Shown: in pieces, positions 1 to 4,718 of the stretch
Layout: each line of letters begins with the position of its first letter
Numbering within the stretch: position 1 is the first letter of the stretch
NCBI GenBank assembly: GCA_023430245.1
Contig: JAEZBA010000659.1
Location: 1-7,117 of the forward strand
Direction of reading: 5' to 3'
DNA from: Pseudomonadota bacterium
GTDB taxonomy: Bacteria; Pseudomonadota; Alphaproteobacteria; Rhizobiales; Xanthobacteraceae
DNA length: 7,117 nucleotides
Made by a program: the position numbers and the translations under genes
The notes under the pieces: model-generated
Database searches by the model: none
Told to the model about the DNA's origin: nothing
The model's input: only the letters and a program-made list of their open reading frames with translations

Positions 1-39
1 GGGCCATACAGAACCCGGCTTACAGGTTGGCTGATGCCT
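1..39 (+). ncRNA. rnpB: RNase P RNA, 3' end only (partial, cut by left edge)
   Basis: RNase P RNA is the catalytic subunit that removes 5' leaders from precursor tRNAs. Bases 8-22 read ACAGAACCCGGCTTA, which matches the highly conserved 3' segment of bacterial RNase P RNA (the E. coli RNA has GACAGAACCCGGCTTA close to its 3' end). The following CAGGTTGGCTGATGCC would be the 3' strand of the terminal P1 helix; its partner, the 5' end of the RNA, lies outside the window. By analogy with E. coli, where about 16 nt follow GGCTTA, the mature 3' end should be near 38-40. The hairpin at 45-76 follows directly. Identification is from the conserved sequence alone. A short reading frame also ends at 34 but is not needed to explain this stretch. 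Confidence 0.85.
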
Positions 40-44
40 ATGAT

Positions 45-76
45 GAGGGCCCGGTGCGGACACGCTCCGGGCCCTC
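45..76. terminator. Strong hairpin between rnpB and the DUF1254 gene; probable bidirectional terminator
   Basis: GAGGGCCCGG (45-54) and CCGGGCCCTC (67-76) are perfect 10-bp inverted repeats. The loop region can form a further GCG/CGC pairing (56-58 with 63-65) around a 4-nt loop. It begins about 6 nt after the expected rnpB 3' end and lies 45 bp beyond the stop codon of the convergent DUF1254 gene, so it is placed to stop transcription from both sides. Neither flank has a real U-tract, so it is not a textbook intrinsic terminator. It could act with Rho or as an RNA 3'-end stabiliser. Confidence 0.65.
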
Positions 77-121
77 GCCACGTCGGTGGTCGTTCTCGCT
101 ATCGGGAGCGGCCTTCGCCCG

Positions 122-1561
122 CTAAGCCACGCGCTGAATGCCGGGCGGCTGCCAGGTGCCCGAGCCCGCCGGCAGGATCGACGGCGCCGCCGTCTTCGGC
201 CAGTACAGGCGCATCACCATGTAAATCGGGCCGTGGGGCGCGGGCAGCCAGTTGGCTTCCTTGTCTGCCCCGGGCGACTTGCTCTGGATGTAGATCGGCA
301 GCGATCCATCCGGATTGGTCTTCATGCCGGGCAGCATCGGCGAATTGATCAGGTAACGGTCGATCGGATTGTTGATCAGCAATTGCGATCTGCCATCATA
401 CATCGTGATCGACCAGAACGAATTCACCGGCGGCAACTGGCCGGCCGGGAAGGTCAGCACATAATTGTGCTTGCTGCCGTCGAGTGTCTGACCATCGACA
501 TCGACACGGGTGAATGGGTACATCGCTTCTTCAGGACTGTTGCCGTAGATGCCGGCCTTGGCGGCGACCGCGCGCTTCATCCAGTCGCCATCGTAATGCG
601 CAGCATCTCCCGGCAGCCCACTCACGCGCCAGCCGTTGATGGCTTTGCCGGCGTTGGCGACCGCCTCATCGACCTTTCGCTCGCCTTCTTTCATGCCGAG
701 CCCGACCTCGAGTTTCTCCTCGCGCGTAAGGTCTTTGAAGTCGAAGGTCTTCCCCGGTCCGATGCCCATGCGCGCGAGCTGCGCACGGATCTCCTTCTCG
801 TTCTCCTGCGCCGGTGCGAATTGCAGCGCGAAGTCGAGATAGCGGAAGAAATCCGTCTTCACGAGCTCCTTGTCGAATTTCGGAAAATCGACTGCGGCCG
901 TAGAAGACGCGAGCATTGGCTGCTTCAGATAAGCCGACAATGGCTGCGCATGATAACCGGCCTGAACCTTACGGACATTACCGATGTCAGCCGCATCGAA
1001 GAGCTGGGTGCGGAAGATCGCGAGCGACATTTGCGTGCTCGACCGGAACATCTGTTTGATGCCGGCCGGCATCGTGCCCTTCCAATCCGGGCCGACCACC
1101 ATGTAATCGCCAGCGGCTATGCCGGTCGCCCGGCTACCGATATAGCCGTAATTGTAAGTGTTGCCGTCTACGAGCTGCACCGAATAATAGCGCTTGGGAT
1201 CCATGGCCGGCACGGAAATAACCATCGGCTCGGCCCGCAGGTCGACCCACAGCATCGAATACGGCGTGTCGCTGTTCGGTGTCGGGACCGCCGTATCCTT
1301 GTAGGTGAATACGTTCGACTCGTTTTTTATCTGGTTGAACGGCGCCTTGTATTGCGACGAGTTCTTGTCGATGACGAACTCGTACATGACCCCGTAGTTC
1401 ATCACCAGCGGCAAGCCGTAGATGAAGCCACGCTCAGCGATGTCCCTGGCCTCGAAGAAACGCGGGCGGCCGGATTGTGCGAGCGCGAGATAGGGCTTCG
1501 CCATGGTGGTCGCCGCAGCAGCGCAGGCGGCGGACCGTAAGAGGTCGCGTTTGGTCAGCAT
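122..1561 (-). CDS. Exported DUF1254/DUF1214 domain protein
   Basis: A 479-residue protein of unknown biochemical role. Residues 1-28 form an export signal: basic TKRD, a hydrophobic alanine-rich stretch and an ALA cleavage site before Gln29. The KR followed by DLLRS resembles a twin-arginine signal with Lys in place of the first Arg, so Tat export is possible. The DUF1254 region spans about 40-165, with the characteristic PTPNSDTPYSMLWVDLR (93-109) and the RYYSVQLVD block. The DUF1214 region spans about 345-475, with PVNSFWSITMYD (378-389), the NPIDRY block, DGSLPIYIQ, NWLPAP and the final WQPP. Both domains are complete. The frame also opens with GTG at 1567, but ATG at 1561 is preferred because a GGGAG ribosome site lies 5 nt upstream of it. 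The gene stands alone, convergent to rnpB. Family membership is secure; no enzymatic activity can be stated. Confidence 0.9.
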   Translation of the reverse strand: MLTKRDLLRSAACAAAATTMAKPYLALAQSGRPRFFEARDIAERGFIYGLPLVMNYGVMYEFVIDKNSSQYKAPFNQIKNESNVFTYKDTAVPTPNSDTPYSMLWVDLRAEPMVISVPAMDPKRYYSVQLVDGNTYNYGYIGSRATGIAAGDYMVVGPDWKGTMPAGIKQMFRSSTQMSLAIFRTQLFDAADIGNVRKVQAGYHAQPLSAYLKQPMLASSTAAVDFPKFDKELVKTDFFRYLDFALQFAPAQENEKEIRAQLARMGIGPGKTFDFKDLTREEKLEVGLGMKEGERKVDEAVANAGKAINGWRVSGLPGDAAHYDGDWMKRAVAAKAGIYGNSPEEAMYPFTRVDVDGQTLDGSKHNYVLTFPAGQLPPVNSFWSITMYDGRSQLLINNPIDRYLINSPMLPGMKTNPDGSLPIYIQSKSPGADKEANWLPAPHGPIYMVMRLYWPKTAAPSILPAGSGTWQPPGIQRVA

Positions 1562-1566
1562 AAGCA

Positions 1567-1571
1567 CTCCC
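1567..1571 (-). promoter_or_regulatory. Ribosome binding site of the DUF1254 gene
   Basis: On the minus strand GGGAG precedes ATG (1561) with a 5-nt gap. The alternative GTG at 1567 would overlap the final G of this site and leave no spacing, so the site decides the start. Confidence 0.6.
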
Positions 1572-1642
1572 GTGAAAGATTGTTGCGAACGAACGCGTCC
1601 CCTTTAGCCACGTCATCCTACGCCACAGTGACCAGTCCTCTG

Positions 1643-1702
1643 CAGCGGTGACGTAAGGTCCCCGCCTCACATTTTCGCGACCGGCGGCCGGGACAGCGGT
1701 GA
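1643..1702. repeat. Pair of 9-bp direct repeats (CAGCGGTGA) in the intergenic region
   Basis: CAGCGGTGA occurs at 1643-1651 and again at 1694-1702, starting 51 bp apart (close to five helical turns). A partial third copy, AGCGGT, lies at 1705-1710. They sit between the divergent DUF1254 and DUF4126 genes and could be regulator sites for either. In G+C-rich DNA such short repeats can arise by chance, so this is a weak call. Confidence 0.25.
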
Positions 1703-1725
1703 GAAGCGGTAGAATATTGTCGGTC

Positions 1726-1759
1726 GCAGGACCTGCCATTTCGAGACAGGCGCTATAAT
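1726..1759 (+). promoter_or_regulatory. Putative promoter of the DUF4126 gene, with a palindrome in the -35 position
   Basis: TATAAT at 1754-1759 is a perfect sigma-70 -10 hexamer in otherwise G+C-rich DNA. With a 17-bp spacer the -35 hexamer would be ACCTGC (1731-1736), which is far from TTGACA. That position instead lies within an 11-bp palindrome, GCAGG-A-CCTGC (1726-1736). Transcription would start near 1766, giving a leader of about 45 nt. A good -10 with no -35 and a palindrome in its place suggests, but does not prove, an activator-dependent promoter. Confidence 0.45.
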
Positions 1760-1769
1760 TTCCCTCCGA

Positions 1770-1810
1770 TTCCCGCCCGTATTGGCGGGGGATGGCATGC
1801 GGGTTTTTTT
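1770..1810 (+). promoter_or_regulatory. Hairpin plus poly-T leader directly before DUF4126: possible attenuator
   Basis: CCCGCC (1772-1777) pairs with GGCGGG (1784-1789) around a 6-nt loop; two U-G pairs could extend the stem outward. A second GCGGG (1799-1803) is followed immediately by seven T residues (1804-1810) and can pair with the same CCCGC (1772-1776). The two foldings exclude each other, and only the second puts a stem directly against the U-tract as in an intrinsic terminator. The ATG of the DUF4126 gene lies 2 nt after the last T. It could be an attenuator, the end of a short RNA, or simply a U-rich leader that helps ribosome binding. Confidence 0.4.
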
Positions 1811-1812
1811 CG

Positions 1813-2415
1813 ATGTCAACTTTCGATCTCGCGCTGTCTGTCGCGCTTGGCGTTGTCCTCGCGGCCTCGACAGGTTTTCGCGTTTTCCTGCCGATGCTGA
1901 TCGCGAGCGGTGCGGCCTATACCGGTTACCTTCCGCTGGCTGAAAACTTTGCCTGGCTCGCCACGCCGCTCGCATTGACGATGCTCGGCGTAGCCGCGCT
2001 GGTGGAAATCGCCGCCTATTACATTCCCGGAATTGACAACTTGCTCGACACACTGGCCGCACCCGCAGCGCTGGTCGCGGGAACGGTGCTGTCGGCCGCG
2101 GTTATGACCGACGTCCCGCCGATGATGAAATGGACTGCCGCCATCATTGCGGGTGGCGGGGCCGCCAGCGTCACCCAGTTGGTCACGACCATGCTACGGG
2201 CGAAATCGACGATCTTCACCGGCGGCATCGGCAATTCGGCAGTTGCGACCGCCGAACTCGGCGGCGCTTTTATCCTTCCACTGCTGGCACTCGCCGCACC
2301 GCTGATCGCGCTCGGAATTGTGCTGCTGTTGGCGTGGATGGCGTTTCGCGCGCTTAGGCGTTTGCGCACGAGCGGCAAGCATCCGACCACCACAACGCTG
2401 AACGGCAGCGGGTGA
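1813..2415 (+). CDS. DUF4126 family integral membrane protein
   Basis: A 200-residue, very hydrophobic inner-membrane protein of unknown function. About five hydrophobic segments are visible, near residues 5-32, 48-71, 81-99, 108-128 and 152-178. They are followed by a short basic, Thr-rich cytoplasmic-type tail (RALRRLRTSGKH, then TTTT). The family is recognised from GFRVFLP (21-27) near the N-terminus, the YYIPGIDNLLDTLAAP block (69-84) and the glycine-rich IGNSAVATAELGG segment (139-151). The frame also contains ATG at 1792, which would add MACGFFS. I prefer 1813 because those seven residues are encoded by the hairpin and poly-T leader and the protein then begins like a normal first membrane helix. 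Neither start has a Shine-Dalgarno sequence at proper spacing. It appears monocistronic and is convergent with the GntR gene. No transport or enzymatic role can be assigned. Confidence 0.85.
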   Translation: MSTFDLALSVALGVVLAASTGFRVFLPMLIASGAAYTGYLPLAENFAWLATPLALTMLGVAALVEIAAYYIPGIDNLLDTLAAPAALVAGTVLSAAVMTDVPPMMKWTAAIIAGGGAASVTQLVTTMLRAKSTIFTGGIGNSAVATAELGGAFILPLLALAAPLIALGIVLLLAWMAFRALRRLRTSGKHPTTTTLNGSG

Positions 2416-2433
2416 TGGGCGACGGAGAGAACG

Positions 2434-2453
2434 TGCGGGCTGGTCAGCCCGCA
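2434..2453. terminator. Hairpin between the convergent DUF4126 and GntR genes
   Basis: TGCGGGCT (2434-2441) and AGCCCGCA (2446-2453) form a perfect 8-bp stem with the 4-nt loop GGTC. It begins 19 nt after the DUF4126 stop codon, and the GntR stop codon (TCA on the + strand, 2444-2446) lies at the loop. Reading from the GntR side, the stem is followed by a pyrimidine-rich CGTTCTCTCC. On the DUF4126 side there is no U-tract. It is a probable shared terminator, better suited to the minus strand. Confidence 0.55.
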
Positions 2454-3142
2454 GCCGCAAGGCGTTCGGCGCGCTCCATGTCGCGGATCAACGTGTCAGC
2501 AAGCGCGGACGCGGCTTCTACATGGGCCAGACAGGCTTTGGCGGCCGCGTCGCCGTCGCCGGCGCGGATCGCATCGACGACCGCCTGCATCTGAATCGGA
2601 CCGGACCGCGAGCGCCCCGGCGTTTGGATAGTCAGTGCGCGCAGGTGATTGATGCGCGAATGCAGCGAAGAGATGATGGTCCAGGCGACCGGCTTGCCGG
2701 CGCCCTCGAACAACAGGCGATAGAAACTGGTCGCTTCCGCCAGCACATCGCTGGCCGAGCCCTTCTTGTAGCCACGGCGCATCCGGGCAAGGATCGTATC
2801 CAGGGCGTCGGCGATGTCGGGGTCACGGCTCTCGGCACAGGCGCGCGCGGCAAGGCTCTCGAGCGCCCCGCGAATTTCGTAGATCTGCCGCGTCTCTGCG
2901 GTCGTCGGGCGCGCCACGACCGGACCGCGTTGCCCCTGCGAGCGCACGAGGCCCTCCGCTTCCAGGTGGCGCAAGGCTTCACGCACCACGGTGCGGCTAA
3001 CGCCGAGCTGGGCGCATAGATCGCGTTCCACCAGCCGGTCACCCGGACGGTAGCGCTGTTCGGCAATCGCCTCGCGCAATTTCTCAAGCGTCAGCTCGCG
3101 CAGCGTCTTGGCACTCCGATCCACCAACATCGGTGAGTTCAT
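2444..3142 (-). CDS. GntR-family (FadR/FCD type) transcriptional regulator, probable repressor of the divergent operon
   Basis: A 232-residue DNA-binding protein. Residues about 12-78 form the winged helix-turn-helix: PGDRLVERDLCAQLGVSRT (33-51), then VVREALRHLEAEGLV and the wing (SQGQRGPVVA). Residues about 84-220 are the all-helical FCD effector domain, of a length typical of the VanR-like subgroup. FCD domains usually bind a metal through Asp, His, His and His. By eye-alignment the first three are replaced here (Ala137, Tyr141 and Met185), and only His207 remains; the usual GN after the first His helix is GK (149-150). The effector site is therefore probably metal-free. The gene is transcribed away from the DUF1185 operon, with 120 bp and a perfect palindrome between them, the usual arrangement for a local repressor. 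The start ATG at 3142 has a strong GGAGG site. The inducer cannot be deduced. Confidence 0.9.
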   Translation of the reverse strand: MNSPMLVDRSAKTLRELTLEKLREAIAEQRYRPGDRLVERDLCAQLGVSRTVVREALRHLEAEGLVRSQGQRGPVVARPTTAETRQIYEIRGALESLAARACAESRDPDIADALDTILARMRRGYKKGSASDVLAEATSFYRLLFEGAGKPVAWTIISSLHSRINHLRALTIQTPGRSRSGPIQMQAVVDAIRAGDGDAAAKACLAHVEAASALADTLIRDMERAERLAAAG

Positions 3143-3144
3143 GG

Positions 3145-3151
3145 CTCCTCC
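3145..3151 (-). promoter_or_regulatory. Strong ribosome binding site of the GntR gene
   Basis: The minus strand reads GGAGGAG just before ATG at 3142; the GGAGG core ends 4 nt from the start codon. It supports 3142 as the translation start. Confidence 0.7.
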
Positions 3152-3194
3152 GCGCTCCTGTTAGCGGATTCCCCCGCCGCCCGCACGCCTCGGC

Positions 3195-3223
3195 TTGACT
3201 CGCCCAACGGCGGGTTCTAACTT
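3195..3223 (+). promoter_or_regulatory. Predicted promoter of the DUF1185-hydrolase-Bug operon
   Basis: TTGACT (3195-3200) matches five of six -35 bases. A 17-bp spacer leads to TAACTT (3218-3223), a weak -10. Transcription would begin near 3230, giving a leader of about 33 nt before ATG at 3263. A better-looking -10, TATTAT (3227-3232), lies slightly downstream but has no -35 at proper spacing. In both cases the palindrome at 3232-3241 overlaps the start of transcription or the -10. Confidence 0.45.
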
Positions 3224-3242
3224 TTGTATTATGGTATACCAA
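3214..3242 (-). promoter_or_regulatory. Predicted promoter of the GntR gene, overlapping the operator
   Basis: On the minus strand TTGGTA (3242-3237) and TAGAAC (3219-3214) each match four of six consensus bases and are 17 bp apart. The -35 lies inside the palindrome at 3232-3241, which would explain autoregulation. Transcription would start roughly 65 nt upstream of the start codon. The match is modest. Confidence 0.3.
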
Positions 3243-3244
3243 AA
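3229..3244. promoter_or_regulatory. Probable GntR operator (TGGTATACCA palindrome)
   Basis: TGGTATACCA at 3232-3241 is a perfect 10-bp palindrome, flanked on each side, after one unpaired base, by TT (3229-3230) and AA (3243-3244). FadR/FCD-family regulators bind short palindromes of the TGGTnnnACCA or TnGTATACnA kind, so both sequence and position in the divergent promoter region suit the neighbouring regulator. It is the only such site I see in the intergenic region. Assignment to this regulator is inferred from proximity. Confidence 0.7.
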
Positions 3245-3262
3245 CGGACTTTAAGCCTATAA

Positions 3263-3850
3263 ATGACCGGCAGTATCCGCAAGATCGTTACTTATATCGA
3301 CGAAACCCTGATCGATGGCGGGCGCGTGGCGCCGGTTCCGCTGCAGCTGTTCGCGGTAGCGGCCGTGGTTCGCAATCCGTGGGCGGAGCGCGGTTTCGTG
3401 GAGGATCTCGGTCCGGATATCCGCGCGCTTGCGCCGGTCCTTGGAAAAATCCTGACGACACGCATTCTTTCGCTCGCGGGGTCGGGCGATGCGGTCGAGG
3501 GCTATGGCAAGGCGGCAATCGTCGGCACCGATGGCGAGATCGAACATGCGTCAGCTCTCATCCATACGCTGCGCTTCGGTAACGTCTTCCGCAAGGCGGT
3601 CGGTGCCAAGAGCTATCTCAGCTTCACCAATGTGCGCGGCGGACCGGGCTGCGCACTCGCGATCCCGATGATGCACAAGCACGATGAGGGCATGCGCTCG
3701 CATTATCTCACCGTGCAGTTCTCGATCGCCGACGCCCCTGCCGCGGACGAGATCGTGGTCGCTCTCGGCGCTTCCATCGGCGGCCGGCCGCATCATCGCA
3801 TCGGCGACCGTTATCAGGACCTCAAGGAGCTTGGCGCCGTCGATGCCTGA
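3263..3850 (+). CDS. DUF1185 (PF06684) 'amino acid synthesis' family protein
   Basis: A 195-residue soluble protein, close to the full family length. The family is recognised from the start (SIRKIVTYIDETLIDGGR, 4-21), the central GKAAIVGTDGEIEHASALIH (82-101), the GGPGCALAIPMMHKHDE stretch (126-142) and the C-terminal GGRPHHRIGDRYQD (173-186). The name comes from the structure of Bordetella bronchiseptica BB2672, which showed a variant chorismate-mutase-like fold and led to a suggested role in amino-acid metabolism. No reaction has been established to my knowledge. Conserved His residues at 95, 138, 140, 177 and 178 are candidates for an active site. It is the first gene of an operon: its stop overlaps the hydrolase start by 8 bp. 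The Shine-Dalgarno sequence is poor, but the family N-terminus fits this ATG. The context suggests catabolism of an imported compound rather than biosynthesis. Confidence 0.88.
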   Translation: MTGSIRKIVTYIDETLIDGGRVAPVPLQLFAVAAVVRNPWAERGFVEDLGPDIRALAPVLGKILTTRILSLAGSGDAVEGYGKAAIVGTDGEIEHASALIHTLRFGNVFRKAVGAKSYLSFTNVRGGPGCALAIPMMHKHDEGMRSHYLTVQFSIADAPAADEIVVALGASIGGRPHHRIGDRYQDLKELGAVDA

Positions 3851-4718
3851 GACCGGCACCGTCCCTCATGTGATCGGGCCATCGCGCGAGTCCGGCACGA
3901 CGCATTATCGTCGCAGCGGCAAGGGCAGTAGCGGTCGCAGCACAGTAATCCTGCTGCACGGCCTCGGGATGCAGAACACGGTCTGGCAGCCGCAGGTCGA
4001 CATTCTTCTGAACGACTTCGATGTCGTGACCTTCGACATGCTCGGCCACGGCCAGTCGAGCCTGCCGCCGGAGAACCCGACACTCTCCGACTATGCCGAC
4101 CAGGTGCTCAGCGTGATGGACGCGCTCGACATTCCGTCCGCTCATATCGCCGGGCATTCGATGGGCGCCCTGATCGGCCTGGAATTCGCGCTCACCCATC
4201 CGGATCGGGTGCGCAGCGTCGCGCCGATGAATGGCGTCTATTGCCGCCCGCCTCACCTGCAGCAAACCGCCGAAGCCCGCGCACGCGAGCTCGAAGCCAA
4301 TGGCGGCATCACGTCGCCTGATGAGACGCTGAAGCGCTGGTTCGGCGAAGCGATTCCCACCGAATTCGCGGAAGCCGCCTTAATTTGCCGCCAATTTCTC
4401 ACATCGGTGAATCCGGCCGGCTACATGCGGACCTACCGTCTGTTTGTCGACAACGACCGGCGCCATCAGGGGCGGCTTGAAGGCCTGTCCGTGCCGGCGC
4501 TGTTCATGACGTCGGAGAACGATCCGCATTCGACACCTGAAATGTCGCGCGCGATGGCTGCCGCCGCGCCTGACAGCCGCTGCGTCATCGTACCGAAAGA
4601 ACGCCACATGATGACCCTCACCGCACCCGCTGAGGTCACAAAGCACCTGATTTCGTTTGTCCGGGAAGTCGAGGCGCGGGCATCGCGCCAAATCCTCACG
4701 ACGGAGACTGTGAAATGA
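3843..4718 (+). CDS. Alpha/beta-fold hydrolase
   Basis: A 291-residue cytoplasmic hydrolase, probably acting on an ester, lactone, amide or C-C bond; the substrate is unknown. The fold is seen in VILLHG (35-40, oxyanion-hole HG), the strand/turn FDMLGHGQS (64-72), and the nucleophile elbow GHSMG (104-108) with Ser106. The likely acid is Asp227 in SENDPHS and the base His255 in ERHMM. Residues about 135-210 form the lid region. The triad is complete. PcaD, MhpC and haloperoxidase-like enzymes share this layout, so the exact subfamily is open. The frame is open upstream to 3684, but 3843 is the sensible start: it follows AAGGAG at 3824-3829 and overlaps the DUF1185 stop by only 8 bp, whereas an earlier start would lie deep in that gene. 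Its own stop overlaps the next ATG (ATGA), implying translational coupling. Confidence 0.88.
   Translation: MPETGTVPHVIGPSRESGTTHYRRSGKGSSGRSTVILLHGLGMQNTVWQPQVDILLNDFDVVTFDMLGHGQSSLPPENPTLSDYADQVLSVMDALDIPSAHIAGHSMGALIGLEFALTHPDRVRSVAPMNGVYCRPPHLQQTAEARARELEANGGITSPDETLKRWFGEAIPTEFAEAALICRQFLTSVNPAGYMRTYRLFVDNDRRHQGRLEGLSVPALFMTSENDPHSTPEMSRAMAAAAPDSRCVIVPKERHMMTLTAPAEVTKHLISFVREVEARASRQILTTETVK

Noticed and set aside
1..34. Short open frame ending at TGA 32-34, as the C-terminus of an upstream protein
   Set aside because: The sequence matches the conserved 3' end of RNase P RNA, which explains it better.
86..1540. Long open frame (484 codons) on the + strand opposite the DUF1254 gene
   Set aside because: It mirrors a gene with clear domains. 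Its translation is rich in Arg and His with no recognisable motif, as expected from antisense frames in G+C-rich coding DNA.
1586..1594. GAACGAAC-like sequence considered as a LexA (GAAC-N7-GAAC) site
   Set aside because: The two GAAC units are adjacent, without the 7-bp spacing required of alphaproteobacterial SOS boxes.
1792..1812. Earlier ATG for the DUF4126 protein
   Set aside because: It would encode MACGFFS from the hairpin and poly-T leader, has no properly spaced ribosome site, and does not resemble a family N-terminus. It is not fully excluded.
3684..3842. 53-codon upstream extension of the hydrolase frame
   Set aside because: It lies wholly inside the DUF1185 coding region and translates to an Arg/Ser/Pro-rich segment unlike a hydrolase N-terminus; ATG at 3843 has a ribosome site and a normal 8-bp overlap.
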